Of a stretch of DNA of 8,666 bases, positions 1-7,100 are shown in pieces. Each line of letters opens with the position of its first letter. Within the stretch, counting starts at the first letter, position 1. The position numbers were made by a program, and so were the translations under genes. The notes under the pieces are model-generated. The model worked only from the letters and a program-made list of their open reading frames with translations, ran no database searches and was not told the DNA's origin. The stretch comes from Candidatus Babelota bacterium (lineage in GTDB: Bacteria; Babelota; Babeliae; Babelales; Babelaceae), in NCBI GenBank assembly GCA_003484685.1, contig DNBB01000026.1, positions 1-8,666 of the forward strand. The letters are read 5' to 3'.

Positions 1-2
1 CC

Positions 3-1118
3 AGTGGCGCATTAGAAAACTTCGATCCGCTTTGTGGTGACACCGCCTGCCAGCTCCGGACCATGATGGTCAAAAAGTTTTTTGAAAAACAAAAAAGTGG
101 CACGCAACTTACCGCCAACGAACAAAAGCAGCTTGCCTTCACGCTCTTACTGACTAAAACAAAAGAGCTAATCCAAGGGCCCGAGCGAATTACAGAAAAA
201 CTAGACGTCACTGCTCTGATTGAACTGTTAAGTCAAAATAATCCCGCCTTAAAAAGCCTAAGCAGCAAGTATCAAACAGACCTTTCTATTGCCATAAAGC
301 AACGGGTCGGAGCAGATGCATTCAAGATTTTCTTGTGCGAAGTCGCCGCGCTCGAAAAAGCAGAACTGATCAACTGCAAAAAACCACAGCCATTTTTCAT
401 CAAAACATTCGCAGAAACGACCAACGCGAGCAACAACATACCGACCATACCATGCACCCTATCGATCCAAGCCGTCTTATCACTTGCGATTGCGCATAAA
501 GTACCAGTTGCGATACTTGCTCAGGCTAAGGATACACACCACGTTTTGGTCATGCCCAACGGCAGCCCGCTAACTTCCCAAACGCCAGTTTTTGTTTTTG
601 AAGGTGCAACGGGCAACGCCGATTTGCTTCTCAACCTTGGGACCACCACAACACCAGAAGGCTTACATCTGGTTACCGATCAAGCAAACATACAGATACT
701 CCAAGACTGTCTCCTGGCAAACGCAATACAACATCCACAGATTGGAAGCGGGAGCAAAGATCAGAGAACTATCGAGCAGATCATAACCCAAAAAGTAATA
801 GCAAAACTACCCAAAAACCCAATGCATCAATTGACCGTTTTGGGCGGGCAACACGATCTGGAAAACACGTTCACTGCAGCCAAAATTGCGCAACTCCTTG
901 AAATCAATCAAACCTTGCCACGTAAAGCAGCGCTCACAGAACTAGACACCGCATTTGTAAAAAAATGCGAAACAGTTTTGAAAAAAATAGAAGCGCTGCG
1001 GCCACAAATAGCAAGTGAGCTTGAACGTTTTTCTATTGAGCATATCTTCACGATAAGCGGCAAAAAACTTTTCCCGCCATCTGAATACACTCAACAAACA
1101 AAAATGGTGAATGCATGA
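3..1118 (+). CDS. Unrecognised protein, probably 5'-truncated by the window edge
   Basis: I do not recognise this protein and assign no function. The reading frame is open from base 3 to the stop at 1116-1118, giving 371 visible residues. The first ATG in the frame is at 63, but the bases before it (CAGCTCCGGACC) hold no purine-rich ribosome binding site, so the gene probably starts left of the window. Twenty open codons alone are weak proof, and a start at 63 (351 residues) stays possible. No signal peptide or convincing membrane segment is visible. The product looks soluble: a lysine/glutamine-rich helical first part, a central stretch with beta-like hydrophobic runs (VPVAILAQ, PVFVFEGA), and a helical charged C-terminal part with KKIEALRPQIASELERF. 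The stop overlaps the permease start by 4 bases (ATGA, 1115-1118), which implies translational coupling and membership of the permease/DUF917/HyuA operon. Confidence 0.65.
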   Translation, partial: SGALENFDPLCGDTACQLRTMMVKKFFEKQKSGTQLTANEQKQLAFTLLLTKTKELIQGPERITEKLDVTALIELLSQNNPALKSLSSKYQTDLSIAIKQRVGADAFKIFLCEVAALEKAELINCKKPQPFFIKTFAETTNASNNIPTIPCTLSIQAVLSLAIAHKVPVAILAQAKDTHHVLVMPNGSPLTSQTPVFVFEGATGNADLLLNLGTTTTPEGLHLVTDQANIQILQDCLLANAIQHPQIGSGSKDQRTIEQIITQKVIAKLPKNPMHQLTVLGGQHDLENTFTAAKIAQLLEINQTLPRKAALTELDTAFVKKCETVLKKIEALRPQIASELERFSIEHIFTISGKKLFPPSEYTQQTKMVNA

Positions 1119-2311
1119 AGGTGCAGAAAGAAACAGTCGCAATAACAACGCTCCTGGCTACAGGAGCGTTGAGCCTACCCGTATTAACGAGCGGATTTCT
1201 TGCCGGTCAACTACTTGGAACGAGCATTGCAAGCTTTCTTATAAGCATATCGGCAGCAATCATAGCAACACTTGCAGGTATCAGCGCATACACAGGTTCA
1301 GCCTTTAAGGCAAACACCATCATTTTAGCCAAAAAGCACTTTGGTAATATCGGTATTATTATGGTTGCCTTTGCCCTCGCTGTAGCGCTAACTGGATGGT
1401 TTTCGGTGCAAACAATATTTATTTGTAATGCGCTCAGCAGCCTAGTTCCTATGATTTCTGGCCCCATTTGCATCGTAAGTATTGGCATATTACTGACCCT
1501 CGTCCGCATGCTTGGATTAGCAGGGCTCGGCATAATCGCTGCGGGCATGTCGCTTCCCCTGGGTATCGTTATGGGCCAAGTCATTATGCATCTTCCCACA
1601 CAAGCAACCGTAGTAACGAGTACTGCAGCAAATATCCTATTAACCGTAGGAGGGCTCCTTGGTACAACCATAACCGCTACGCTTGAACTGCCAATTTTAT
1701 ACGAATCTATTGCCAAACCACGAGATGCAGTCCTGAGCAGCCTCATTATTTTTGGGTTCTGCGTACCCGCTATTCAGGCGTTAGGCGCCTATATTGGTTC
1801 CCATGGCGAAGTAGATGCTGATATCATATCGACCCTAGTAACCAGTATTCCTGGAGGAACAACCATGGTTGCAGTTCTTATTATCTGTAGCGGAGTTATT
1901 GCAAATTTACTCAACCTATTCTCATCTTCGCAAAGCCTCAAAAGCATCGTTCCATCGCTTGGAACCAGAACAAGTATTGGAATTGCCGGTGGTGCAGGAA
2001 CCCTTCTTGCGCTATTACCAATCCAAACCAATTTGCTTCAATTTTTTTCGTTATTAACGGTAAGCGCAGGAAGCCTCTCCCTGATTATGATCCACACCTA
2101 CATCATGAAAATTTTCCACCAGAGCCGCAAAATACTCACCTCACAACAAGCACTCATTATTTGGCTCTGTGCGACAGCAATGGGCATTATAAGCCAGAAT
2201 TTTGCAGTTGCCCATCAATTACTCAACCCATTGATCACTGCACTGGTTATCACGAGTGCGCTGCTGGCTTTACAACCAAAATCACCATTAAAGCAAAGGA
2301 TTGCATCATGA
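1115..2311 (+). CDS. NCS1-family permease (cytosine/hydantoin permease-like)
   Basis: This is a 398-residue, almost wholly hydrophobic inner-membrane protein with about 12 predicted membrane helices (roughly 9-30, 34-56, 79-105, 110-130, 132-155, 171-195, 205-228, 248-270, 283-302, 307-327, 345-365, 371-386). The order of motifs resembles CodB: a GISAYTGSAFKANTI stretch after helix 2, GWFSVQ in helix 3 (W95), TTITATLELPILYE in helix 6, ANLLNLFSSSQSL in helix 8, and a GTLLAL...IHTYIM segment near helices 9-10. NCS1 proteins are cation-coupled or proton-coupled importers of nucleobases, hydantoins and allantoin. Trp95 followed four residues later by Gln99 resembles the Mhp1 pair Trp117/Gln121 that contacts hydantoin. 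Start ATG 1115 sits inside the upstream stop (ATGA), with a weak GGTGA site 4 bases before it. The gene overlaps the DUF917 start by 4 bases. Family assignment is fairly firm; the substrate is inferred. Confidence 0.83.
   Translation: MKVQKETVAITTLLATGALSLPVLTSGFLAGQLLGTSIASFLISISAAIIATLAGISAYTGSAFKANTIILAKKHFGNIGIIMVAFALAVALTGWFSVQTIFICNALSSLVPMISGPICIVSIGILLTLVRMLGLAGLGIIAAGMSLPLGIVMGQVIMHLPTQATVVTSTAANILLTVGGLLGTTITATLELPILYESIAKPRDAVLSSLIIFGFCVPAIQALGAYIGSHGEVDADIISTLVTSIPGGTTMVAVLIICSGVIANLLNLFSSSQSLKSIVPSLGTRTSIGIAGGAGTLLALLPIQTNLLQFFSLLTVSAGSLSLIMIHTYIMKIFHQSRKILTSQQALIIWLCATAMGIISQNFAVAHQLLNPLITALVITSALLALQPKSPLKQRIAS
2295..2300 (+). promoter_or_regulatory. Ribosome binding site deciding the DUF917 start
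   Basis: AAAGGA lies 7 bases before ATG 2308. It supports that ATG over upstream in-frame codons such as ATG 2161, which would add 49 residues of non-family sequence lying inside the permease gene. Confidence 0.75.
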
Positions 2312-3351
2312 AAATTACCAAAGCGATGATTCGTCCACTGGCGCTTGGCATGGAGCTGCTTGGCTCCGGTGGCGGAGGAAGCGCCACGTACCAAACCCTG
2401 CTACTCGATTTTTTACTCAACAAACAAATGCATCCATTGCACATTATTCCACCAGAAACCGTAGCCGTAGATGCTTTTATTCTGCCAGTTGCATATATTG
2501 GTGCCCCCATTGTTTGTCTTGAACAACTACAAGATGGAAGTGAATTTAAAACGCTCATGGCAACCGCAAAGCAGGTCTATGGCAGGTCCCCTGATTATCT
2601 TATGTCGGCTGAAATAGGCGGATCAAATGGGCTAACAGCGCTTATTGGCAGTTGTATAACAGGCATTCCGGTTGTCGACGCAGACCTCATTGGCCGTGCG
2701 TTTCCCTGCCTGCAGATGGCATCCGCTCACCTTGCCGGCATACCAATTGGACCTGCAATTATCTGTGATGCCCAGGGTAACAGCACCGCCATATTCAGCA
2801 AAGAAGCACTCAGCGTTGAAAATATTGCACGTAATATTTCAATAGCCTTTGGTTCTAATGGCCTTATGAGCCTCTACCCACTTTCTGGCAAAACAATATT
2901 GCATGGCGCAATTGGCGAGAGCATAACGCGTGCCCACAGCCTTGGAAACGCTATTATTGATGCCCAAAAAAACGCCCATCCTTTAAAAACACTTTCACAG
3001 GCCATACCAGCAATGCAGATTGTTTGCCAAGGAATCATTACCGACGTTGAGGTACATGTTGCTGATGGTTTTACACGAGGAACAATACACGTTACAACAC
3101 AAAAGCAAGGAACATTGACCATTGTTTACCAGAATGAATATCTCCAGGTCCTCGACCAGCACAAAACAAGTTGCGCAGCGACACCAGATATCATCACATT
3201 ACTGGATAGTACCAACCTTAAACCAATACTTAGTGATGAGATACAATTTGGCATGCAGGTCGTGATTATTACACTACCAGCACCAGACTGCTGGTACACG
3301 TCACAAGGAATGGCATTGGTCGGACCAGAGACACTTTTGAATAACGGATAA
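2308..3351 (+). CDS. DUF917 / S-methyl thiohydantoin desulfurase-like protein
   Basis: This 347-residue cytoplasmic protein belongs to the DUF917 family, which as I recall is now named after S-methyl thiohydantoin desulfurase. Family hallmarks are all present: the glycine-rich N-terminal loop LLGSGGGGSATYQTLL (17-32), EIGGSNGL (102-109), PVVDADLIGRAFPCLQM (121-137), a SLGNAI segment (211-216) opening the second half, and GFTRGT (254-259) in the C-terminal beta domain. The length is close to the usual 350-370 residues, so it appears complete. The start is set by the AAAGGA site and by the 4-base ATGA overlap with the permease stop (2308-2311). DUF917 genes are commonly found next to, or fused with, HyuA-type genes, and here hyuA begins 8 bases downstream. 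I infer that it acts with HyuA on a cyclic amide or thiohydantoin brought in by the permease. The actual reaction cannot be read from sequence. Confidence 0.9.
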   Translation: MKITKAMIRPLALGMELLGSGGGGSATYQTLLLDFLLNKQMHPLHIIPPETVAVDAFILPVAYIGAPIVCLEQLQDGSEFKTLMATAKQVYGRSPDYLMSAEIGGSNGLTALIGSCITGIPVVDADLIGRAFPCLQMASAHLAGIPIGPAIICDAQGNSTAIFSKEALSVENIARNISIAFGSNGLMSLYPLSGKTILHGAIGESITRAHSLGNAIIDAQKNAHPLKTLSQAIPAMQIVCQGIITDVEVHVADGFTRGTIHVTTQKQGTLTIVYQNEYLQVLDQHKTSCAATPDIITLLDSTNLKPILSDEIQFGMQVVIITLPAPDCWYTSQGMALVGPETLLNNG

Positions 3352-3354
3352 GGA
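3350..3354 (+). promoter_or_regulatory. Ribosome binding site of the HyuA-type gene
   Basis: AAGGA overlaps the DUF917 stop codon (TAA 3349-3351) and lies 5 bases before ATG 3360. This links termination on one gene to initiation on the next. Confidence 0.7.
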
Positions 3355-3359
3355 ATACT

Positions 3360-4910
3360 ATGAAACAAAAAATAAAAATCGGTATCGACGTCGGTGGAAC
3401 CAATACAGACCTTGCAATACTCACTACTGACAACACTATCCTATATGCAACTAAAATCAATGCACAAAACGGCGTTCTCTCTTCGATAGCAGAGGCGCTA
3501 ACCGCAGCTCACAACTTCTTAAAGCCGGTGTCACACGAACTGCGTGGAATCTTCTTAGGCTCAACTTATGCAACCAATGCACTTCTGCAACCCGAGCGGC
3601 TAGAACGCGTTGGCGTCATCCGTATTGGCAGCACTATGAAAGATGCAGTACCACCAGGCTATCAATTTCCCCCTGCGCTCAAACAAGTCATTATCGATAC
3701 CGCCACCATCGATGGCGGTCATAAAATTGATGGTGCGCTCCTTAACCCGCTTAATGAGGCGCAGGCAACCAATGCATTAACACAACTTTTGGATGCCGGT
3801 ATGCAAAGTTGTGCCATTATTGGAACCTTTGCCGCGCTCTATCCAGAGCATGAAAAGGCCGTTGCACGCGCCATACAAACACATGCACCCCACATACCGG
3901 TTACCTGTTCATTTCATCTAGGAGGAACAAACTTTATCGAACGTGAAAACAGCGCCATATGCAATGCCGCACTTATCCAAACGTTAACACGCGAATTTGA
4001 AGATATTACTACGATCATGAAATCACTTGGTCTCACCTGCCCGCTCTTTATGATCCAAAACAATGGAACAACCATCTCAATGGACGAGGCTTGCCGTTTT
4101 CCAATCAAAACCATTGCCGCAGGGCCGGCTAATTCGATTATGGGTGCGATGCTTCTTTCACAAATAGATACGGCGATCATCATTGATATTGGCGGCACCT
4201 CAGCTGATATTGGGTTTATTAGCGATGGATACCCGCAACAAAGCTTTGCAGGAAGCTCCATTGCGGACGTTTCACTTAATATTCCGATGGCCGATACCAT
4301 ATCAATCGCCCTGGGCGGTGGCAGTATTGTCACCGTTACTGCCGATGGGCACCCTATCATTGGCCCCCAAAGCGTTGGCAAAGAACTACCAACAAAAGCT
4401 CTAAGTTTTGGCGGCAGCACTCTCACATTATTTGACTGCGCCGTTGCTGCAGGCCTGGTTCCTGAACTAAAATCAACTACGCTGACCATAACATCAGATA
4501 CTGCAAATCAGGTACTAACCCATGCAGCACAACGCATTGCACGTGAACTAAAAACCGCACGTATCCGCAGGCCTAATGCGTCGATCATTCTCGTCGGCGG
4601 AAGCACGTTTCTTGCGCCCTACCTTCAAGCCTTAGTACCCGATACCCATATAATCGTTCCATCCCACGCCGAAGTTGCCAATGCTTTCGGCGCAGCATGC
4701 GCGCGAATATCAGGCACGATCGATACAACTACTTCGCTACTCAACCGAGAATCGGTGCTCAAATCACTCGAACAAGACGCAATGACAAAGGCAGTAGCAG
4801 CAGGCGCACGCCACGAAACAACTTCCATCATCAATCGGCAGATCATCCCGTATGGCTACAGCCATGACAACAGGGCACGGGTAATCATTACAGCCGCAGG
4901 ATACTTGTAA
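3360..4910 (+). CDS. HyuA-type hydantoinase/oxoprolinase family protein
   Basis: The product has 516 residues, is cytoplasmic, and has the ASKHA-like fold of the hydantoinase A/5-oxoprolinase family, which uses ATP to activate cyclic amides for ring opening. The N-terminal domain opens with the phosphate loop IDVGGTNTDLAIL (9-21) and has GSTYATNALLQ (67-77). The second domain has GTTISMDEA (236-244), IAAGPANSIMGAM (252-264), the second phosphate loop IIDIGGTSADIGFI (274-287), a triple glycine at 319-321, LVGGSTF (411-417) and SHAEVANAFGAACA (435-448). The protein ends in ARVIITAAGYL, a tail I associate with the short (about 510-560 residue) HyuA class that partners DUF917, so it is probably complete and not a truncated 690-residue HyuA. 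No hyuB follows. It is the last gene of the four-gene run, 8 bases after DUF917. The substrate is unknown. Confidence 0.9.
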   Translation: MKQKIKIGIDVGGTNTDLAILTTDNTILYATKINAQNGVLSSIAEALTAAHNFLKPVSHELRGIFLGSTYATNALLQPERLERVGVIRIGSTMKDAVPPGYQFPPALKQVIIDTATIDGGHKIDGALLNPLNEAQATNALTQLLDAGMQSCAIIGTFAALYPEHEKAVARAIQTHAPHIPVTCSFHLGGTNFIERENSAICNAALIQTLTREFEDITTIMKSLGLTCPLFMIQNNGTTISMDEACRFPIKTIAAGPANSIMGAMLLSQIDTAIIIDIGGTSADIGFISDGYPQQSFAGSSIADVSLNIPMADTISIALGGGSIVTVTADGHPIIGPQSVGKELPTKALSFGGSTLTLFDCAVAAGLVPELKSTTLTITSDTANQVLTHAAQRIARELKTARIRRPNASIILVGGSTFLAPYLQALVPDTHIIVPSHAEVANAFGAACARISGTIDTTTSLLNRESVLKSLEQDAMTKAVAAGARHETTSIINRQIIPYGYSHDNRARVIITAAGYL

Positions 4911-4988
4911 GTAATGTGGCCTTCGTACCATTATAAGAACTGCACCTCGATTAAAAAGATAGCCAAATAACAATTATTTAAAAATTAA

Positions 4989-5016
4989 TTGACATATATG
5001 AAAATTAAAATACACT
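4989..5016 (+). promoter_or_regulatory. Sigma-70-type promoter of the secreted orphan gene
   Basis: A perfect TTGACA at 4989-4994 is followed by a 16-base spacer and TACACT (4 of 6 matches to TATAAT) at 5011-5016. Transcription would start near 5023, leaving a leader of about 40 bases before ATG 5065. The A/T-rich flank upstream strengthens the call. The -10 match and slightly short spacer are its weak points. Confidence 0.62.
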
Positions 5017-5050
5017 GAAAATACGTTTTTAATAACAGTCTTCACAAAAT

Positions 5051-5056
5051 AAAGGA
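5051..5056 (+). promoter_or_regulatory. Ribosome binding site of the secreted orphan gene
   Basis: AAAGGA lies 8 bases before ATG 5065. It supports this start, from which a proper signal peptide is read. Confidence 0.7.
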
Positions 5057-5064
5057 ATGTACTT

Positions 5065-5715
5065 ATGAATCGTATACAAAAACTTGCAGGATGCATGTCC
5101 TTGTTAGGCGTACTCTGCGCAGTCAATGTACAAGCAGGAGAGGCGCCAAAAACCTCTTGGGGAGACTCCCTTAAAGGTGTCTGGTCCAAAACAAAAAAAA
5201 ACGCAACCTGGGACAATGCCAAAGCATACGGCGGTCAAGGACTCGGCTGGATTCAAGACAATATGTTTGCAACTAACAATGCAAATTATGACATCAATCA
5301 CCTAGTGGGCGTTCTTTGTGGCGCTACTTTTAGTTCAAACCGCACCATTTCGTTAATTGCCGCAGGACTCAACGTTGCCTTTTCGTCAATGATTGAAGAT
5401 AAGATTTTTGGTAAACAGAAGCTTGCTCAACTCGTTAAAGAATTAACCAAAGAAAATGATACCAAGATCACTGAAATTCTAAAAAAAGCTGCTATAGATT
5501 ATACTAGTGATGATAAAATCACCTCAGTTGATACATTAATCGAAAAAATTAATGGCATTGATGGAATTTCAGAAACAACCAAAAACATCATTAGACGCTA
5601 TGTCAAACCCGATATAACCACACGCCTCTATCACACGCTGGCAGGCGGCGCTGTTGGCATGGGTGGCAGTGCAGCATTTTCTATGCTTCCCAAAGTAATG
5701 GACAAGATTTTTTAA
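5065..5715 (+). CDS. Orphan secreted or periplasmic protein with Sec signal peptide
   Basis: I do not recognise a family. The 216-residue product begins with a classical Sec signal peptide: basic residues at 3-6, a hydrophobic core from about 7 to 20, and a likely cleavage after VQA (residue 24). Cys18 is not in a lipobox, so a lipoprotein is unlikely. The mature N-terminus is basic with tryptophans at 32, 40, 49 and 62 at roughly 8-13 residue spacing, each of the first three followed 4-5 residues later by lysine. Two glycine/alanine-rich hydrophobic stretches follow: 79-108 (HLVGVLCGATFS and onward) and 192-207 (LAGGAVGMGGSAAFSM). Between them lies a charged, probably helical block (113-182). 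The paired hydrophobic stretches could associate with membrane, but this is inference. The gene has its own promoter and a strong terminator, so it is probably a single-gene unit, although read-through from the operon upstream is possible. Confidence 0.8.
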   Translation: MNRIQKLAGCMSLLGVLCAVNVQAGEAPKTSWGDSLKGVWSKTKKNATWDNAKAYGGQGLGWIQDNMFATNNANYDINHLVGVLCGATFSSNRTISLIAAGLNVAFSSMIEDKIFGKQKLAQLVKELTKENDTKITEILKKAAIDYTSDDKITSVDTLIEKINGIDGISETTKNIIRRYVKPDITTRLYHTLAGGAVGMGGSAAFSMLPKVMDKIF

Positions 5716-5729
5716 CCAGTGCACTACAC

Positions 5730-5783
5730 ACAAATAAAAGAGCAGGGCGCTGCTAATTAGCAGCGCCCTGCTCTTTTATTTGT
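5730..5783. terminator. Bidirectional rho-independent terminator (54-base perfect palindrome)
   Basis: The 54 bases are a perfect inverted repeat centred between 5756 and 5757. The core is a GC-rich stem (AGCAGGGCGCTGC and its complement, 5741-5753 with 5760-5772) closed by a small TAATTA loop. It is flanked by an A-rich arm on the left and a T-rich arm (TCTTTTATTTG) on the right, so both strands present a hairpin followed by U-rich RNA. It lies 14 bases after the secreted orphan's stop and 25 bases from the CorC-like gene's stop, between converging genes, where it can end both transcripts. Confidence 0.93.
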
Positions 5784-5808
5784 ATTTTGTATCCTTAGTC
5801 GTGGATCA

Positions 5809-7095
5809 TTACTCAGCAGTTATACGATTGATTACTACTTGCAAGACCTTTTTCGGCGTTGCTTGCTGTACCTTAAAGCGAAAGCCCTGGTAGTCTAAAT
5901 ACTCACCTACCAGCGGAATACGCTGAAACTGCTCTATCAAGAACCCACCAAGCGTTTTGACCGATGATTCGGCATTTAGAGAAATACTAAGCCAGCGCGA
6001 GAGCTCCTTAAGTTCAATATTTCCTTCGGCAAGCCATGCGCCTGCACGAATCTCATAAATCTTCTCAGAAACATTCTCATACTCATCATGAATCTCGCCC
6101 ACAATCTCTTCAAGCACATCTTCAAGCGTTACCATACCCGTCACCATGCCATGCTCATTAATGACCATAGCAATATGCATATGCTTAGCCTTAAGCTCTT
6201 TGAGAAGCTGGTTAATCTTCATGCTTTCTGGGACAAACATAATCGGACGCATGATATCCTGAACCTGTGCATCAGAACGCTGGGCCAACACCGGCACCAA
6301 GTCCTTAAAATGCAACATGCCAATAACATTATCATCTTTGCCCCGATAGACGGGAAAACGAGAAAACTGGTATTTGGTAAAAAGCTCATGCGCAGCAATA
6401 AAGCCCTGTTCAGCTTCCACCATGATAACATCGACCTCGGGAACCATAATGTCACGTACAACCGTTGAACTTAGATCGAAAATACTTTTGAGCATACTCG
6501 TCTTGTCTGGATCCATTAATCCTTTTTCATCAATATATGAGATTAAAAACTGAACCTCTTTTTCACTCGGCAACTCTTCTACCTCTTCGGCTGACTGCCC
6601 GACAATAAAAGATAAGATCCAGTTGGTAAATCGATTAAAAAGTTTAACAAACGGGTTGAGTACCACTAAAACAAGGTTAGTAAGCCACAAGGTTGACTCA
6701 AAATACCGCTCACCACGCATGCGAACAATATTCTTGGGTAGCACATCGCCAACGATCAAAATCAGCGCCGTAACCACAAAAACACCGATTGCATACCCAA
6801 GCGAAGATGGTATTCCCTTGAGCAGTTCTTCAATAACGAAAGTACCTGCCGTTGCCGCAAGCGTATTGGCCAAATTATACGAGATCAAAATTGCATTAAG
6901 CAGACGATTGGGATCTTTTTCTAGCGTTGCAAAGAGCGTGTCATACCCGCTCTTTTTCTGCGCCAACTCTTTGAGCTGAAACAATCGCATAGCAACCATC
7001 GCTGTTTCCAAAAAAGAAAAAAGCGCGCAAAAAGCCAACGAAACCAAAAATATCACTGCGTTTAACGCAATACCACCACCGTCTGCCAAATCCAT
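5809..7095 (-). CDS. HlyC/CorC (CNNM-like) family membrane protein, DUF21-CBS-CorC
   Basis: This 428-residue inner-membrane protein has the full three-part architecture. DUF21 (about 10-195) has membrane segments near 10-30, 65-88, 99-119 and 137-165, with SFLETAMVAM (27-36), LISYNLANTLAATAGT (70-85) and GDVLPKNIV (116-124). A CBS pair follows: the first runs from DIMVPEVDVI to HFKDLVPV (215-269), the second from DIMRPIMFVPE to GMVTLEDVLEEIVGEI (280-335). The CorC/HlyC domain (about 345-425) contains GGFLIEQFQRIPLVGE. The family is linked to Mg2+/Co2+ efflux or homeostasis (CorB/CorC, CNNM); the older name 'hemolysin' comes from Brachyspira TlyC and says little about function. CBS pairs in the family sense adenine nucleotides. 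The start at 7093-7095 is fixed by a near-ideal ribosome binding site. It lies 34 bases downstream of rpoD on the same strand, with no terminator between, so co-transcription is likely. Confidence 0.93.
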   Translation of the reverse strand: MDLADGGGIALNAVIFLVSLAFCALFSFLETAMVAMRLFQLKELAQKKSGYDTLFATLEKDPNRLLNAILISYNLANTLAATAGTFVIEELLKGIPSSLGYAIGVFVVTALILIVGDVLPKNIVRMRGERYFESTLWLTNLVLVVLNPFVKLFNRFTNWILSFIVGQSAEEVEELPSEKEVQFLISYIDEKGLMDPDKTSMLKSIFDLSSTVVRDIMVPEVDVIMVEAEQGFIAAHELFTKYQFSRFPVYRGKDDNVIGMLHFKDLVPVLAQRSDAQVQDIMRPIMFVPESMKINQLLKELKAKHMHIAMVINEHGMVTGMVTLEDVLEEIVGEIHDEYENVSEKIYEIRAGAWLAEGNIELKELSRWLSISLNAESSVKTLGGFLIEQFQRIPLVGEYLDYQGFRFKVQQATPKKVLQVVINRITAE

Positions 7096-7100
7096 ATCAA

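Larger units (their letters stand above)
4911..5064 (+). other. AT-rich intergenic region between the HyuA-type gene and the secreted orphan
   Basis: This 154-base gap contains the promoter at 4989-5016 and no convincing GC-rich terminator for the upstream operon. The only inverted repeat seen is a 6-base AT-only stem (4965-4970 with 4974-4979, loop CAA), too weak to count as a terminator by itself. A/T runs just upstream of the -35 could act as an UP element. AAAATAC occurs twice, at 5007-5013 and 5018-5024, overlapping the -10 area. Confidence 0.6.

Noticed and set aside
3..1118. OTU- or papain-like protease reading of the first protein (Cys near the visible N-terminus, later HH)
   Set aside because: The spacing and surrounding residues do not form a recognisable catalytic motif; it is not enough to propose a function.
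1207..1746. Long minus-strand open frame (179 residues) opposite the permease
   Set aside because: It is antisense to a well-supported membrane protein and reads as the complement of its hydrophobic codons; no family match or binding site.
2161..2307. N-terminal extension of the DUF917 protein from ATG 2161
   Set aside because: The extra 49 residues lie wholly inside the permease gene, are cysteine-rich and unlike the family, and ATG 2308 has its own AAAGGA site and begins right before the conserved glycine-rich motif.
3914..4489. Long minus-strand open frame (191 residues) opposite the HyuA-type gene
   Set aside because: It lies over the conserved HyuA motifs on the other strand, is proline/serine-rich, and matches no known family.
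4965..4979. AT-only hairpin as a terminator of the HyuA operon
   Set aside because: The stem is six A-T pairs with a three-base loop and is followed by mixed A/T, not a U tract; too weak to call.
5065..5142. Lipoprotein signal in the secreted orphan (Cys10 or Cys18)
   Set aside because: Neither cysteine is preceded by a lipobox; the VQA site at residue 24 fits ordinary signal peptidase I cleavage.
6088..6468. Plus-strand open frame (126 residues) opposite the CorC-family gene
   Set aside because: It is antisense to the conserved CBS domains and has histidine/asparagine-rich composition typical of a shadow frame.
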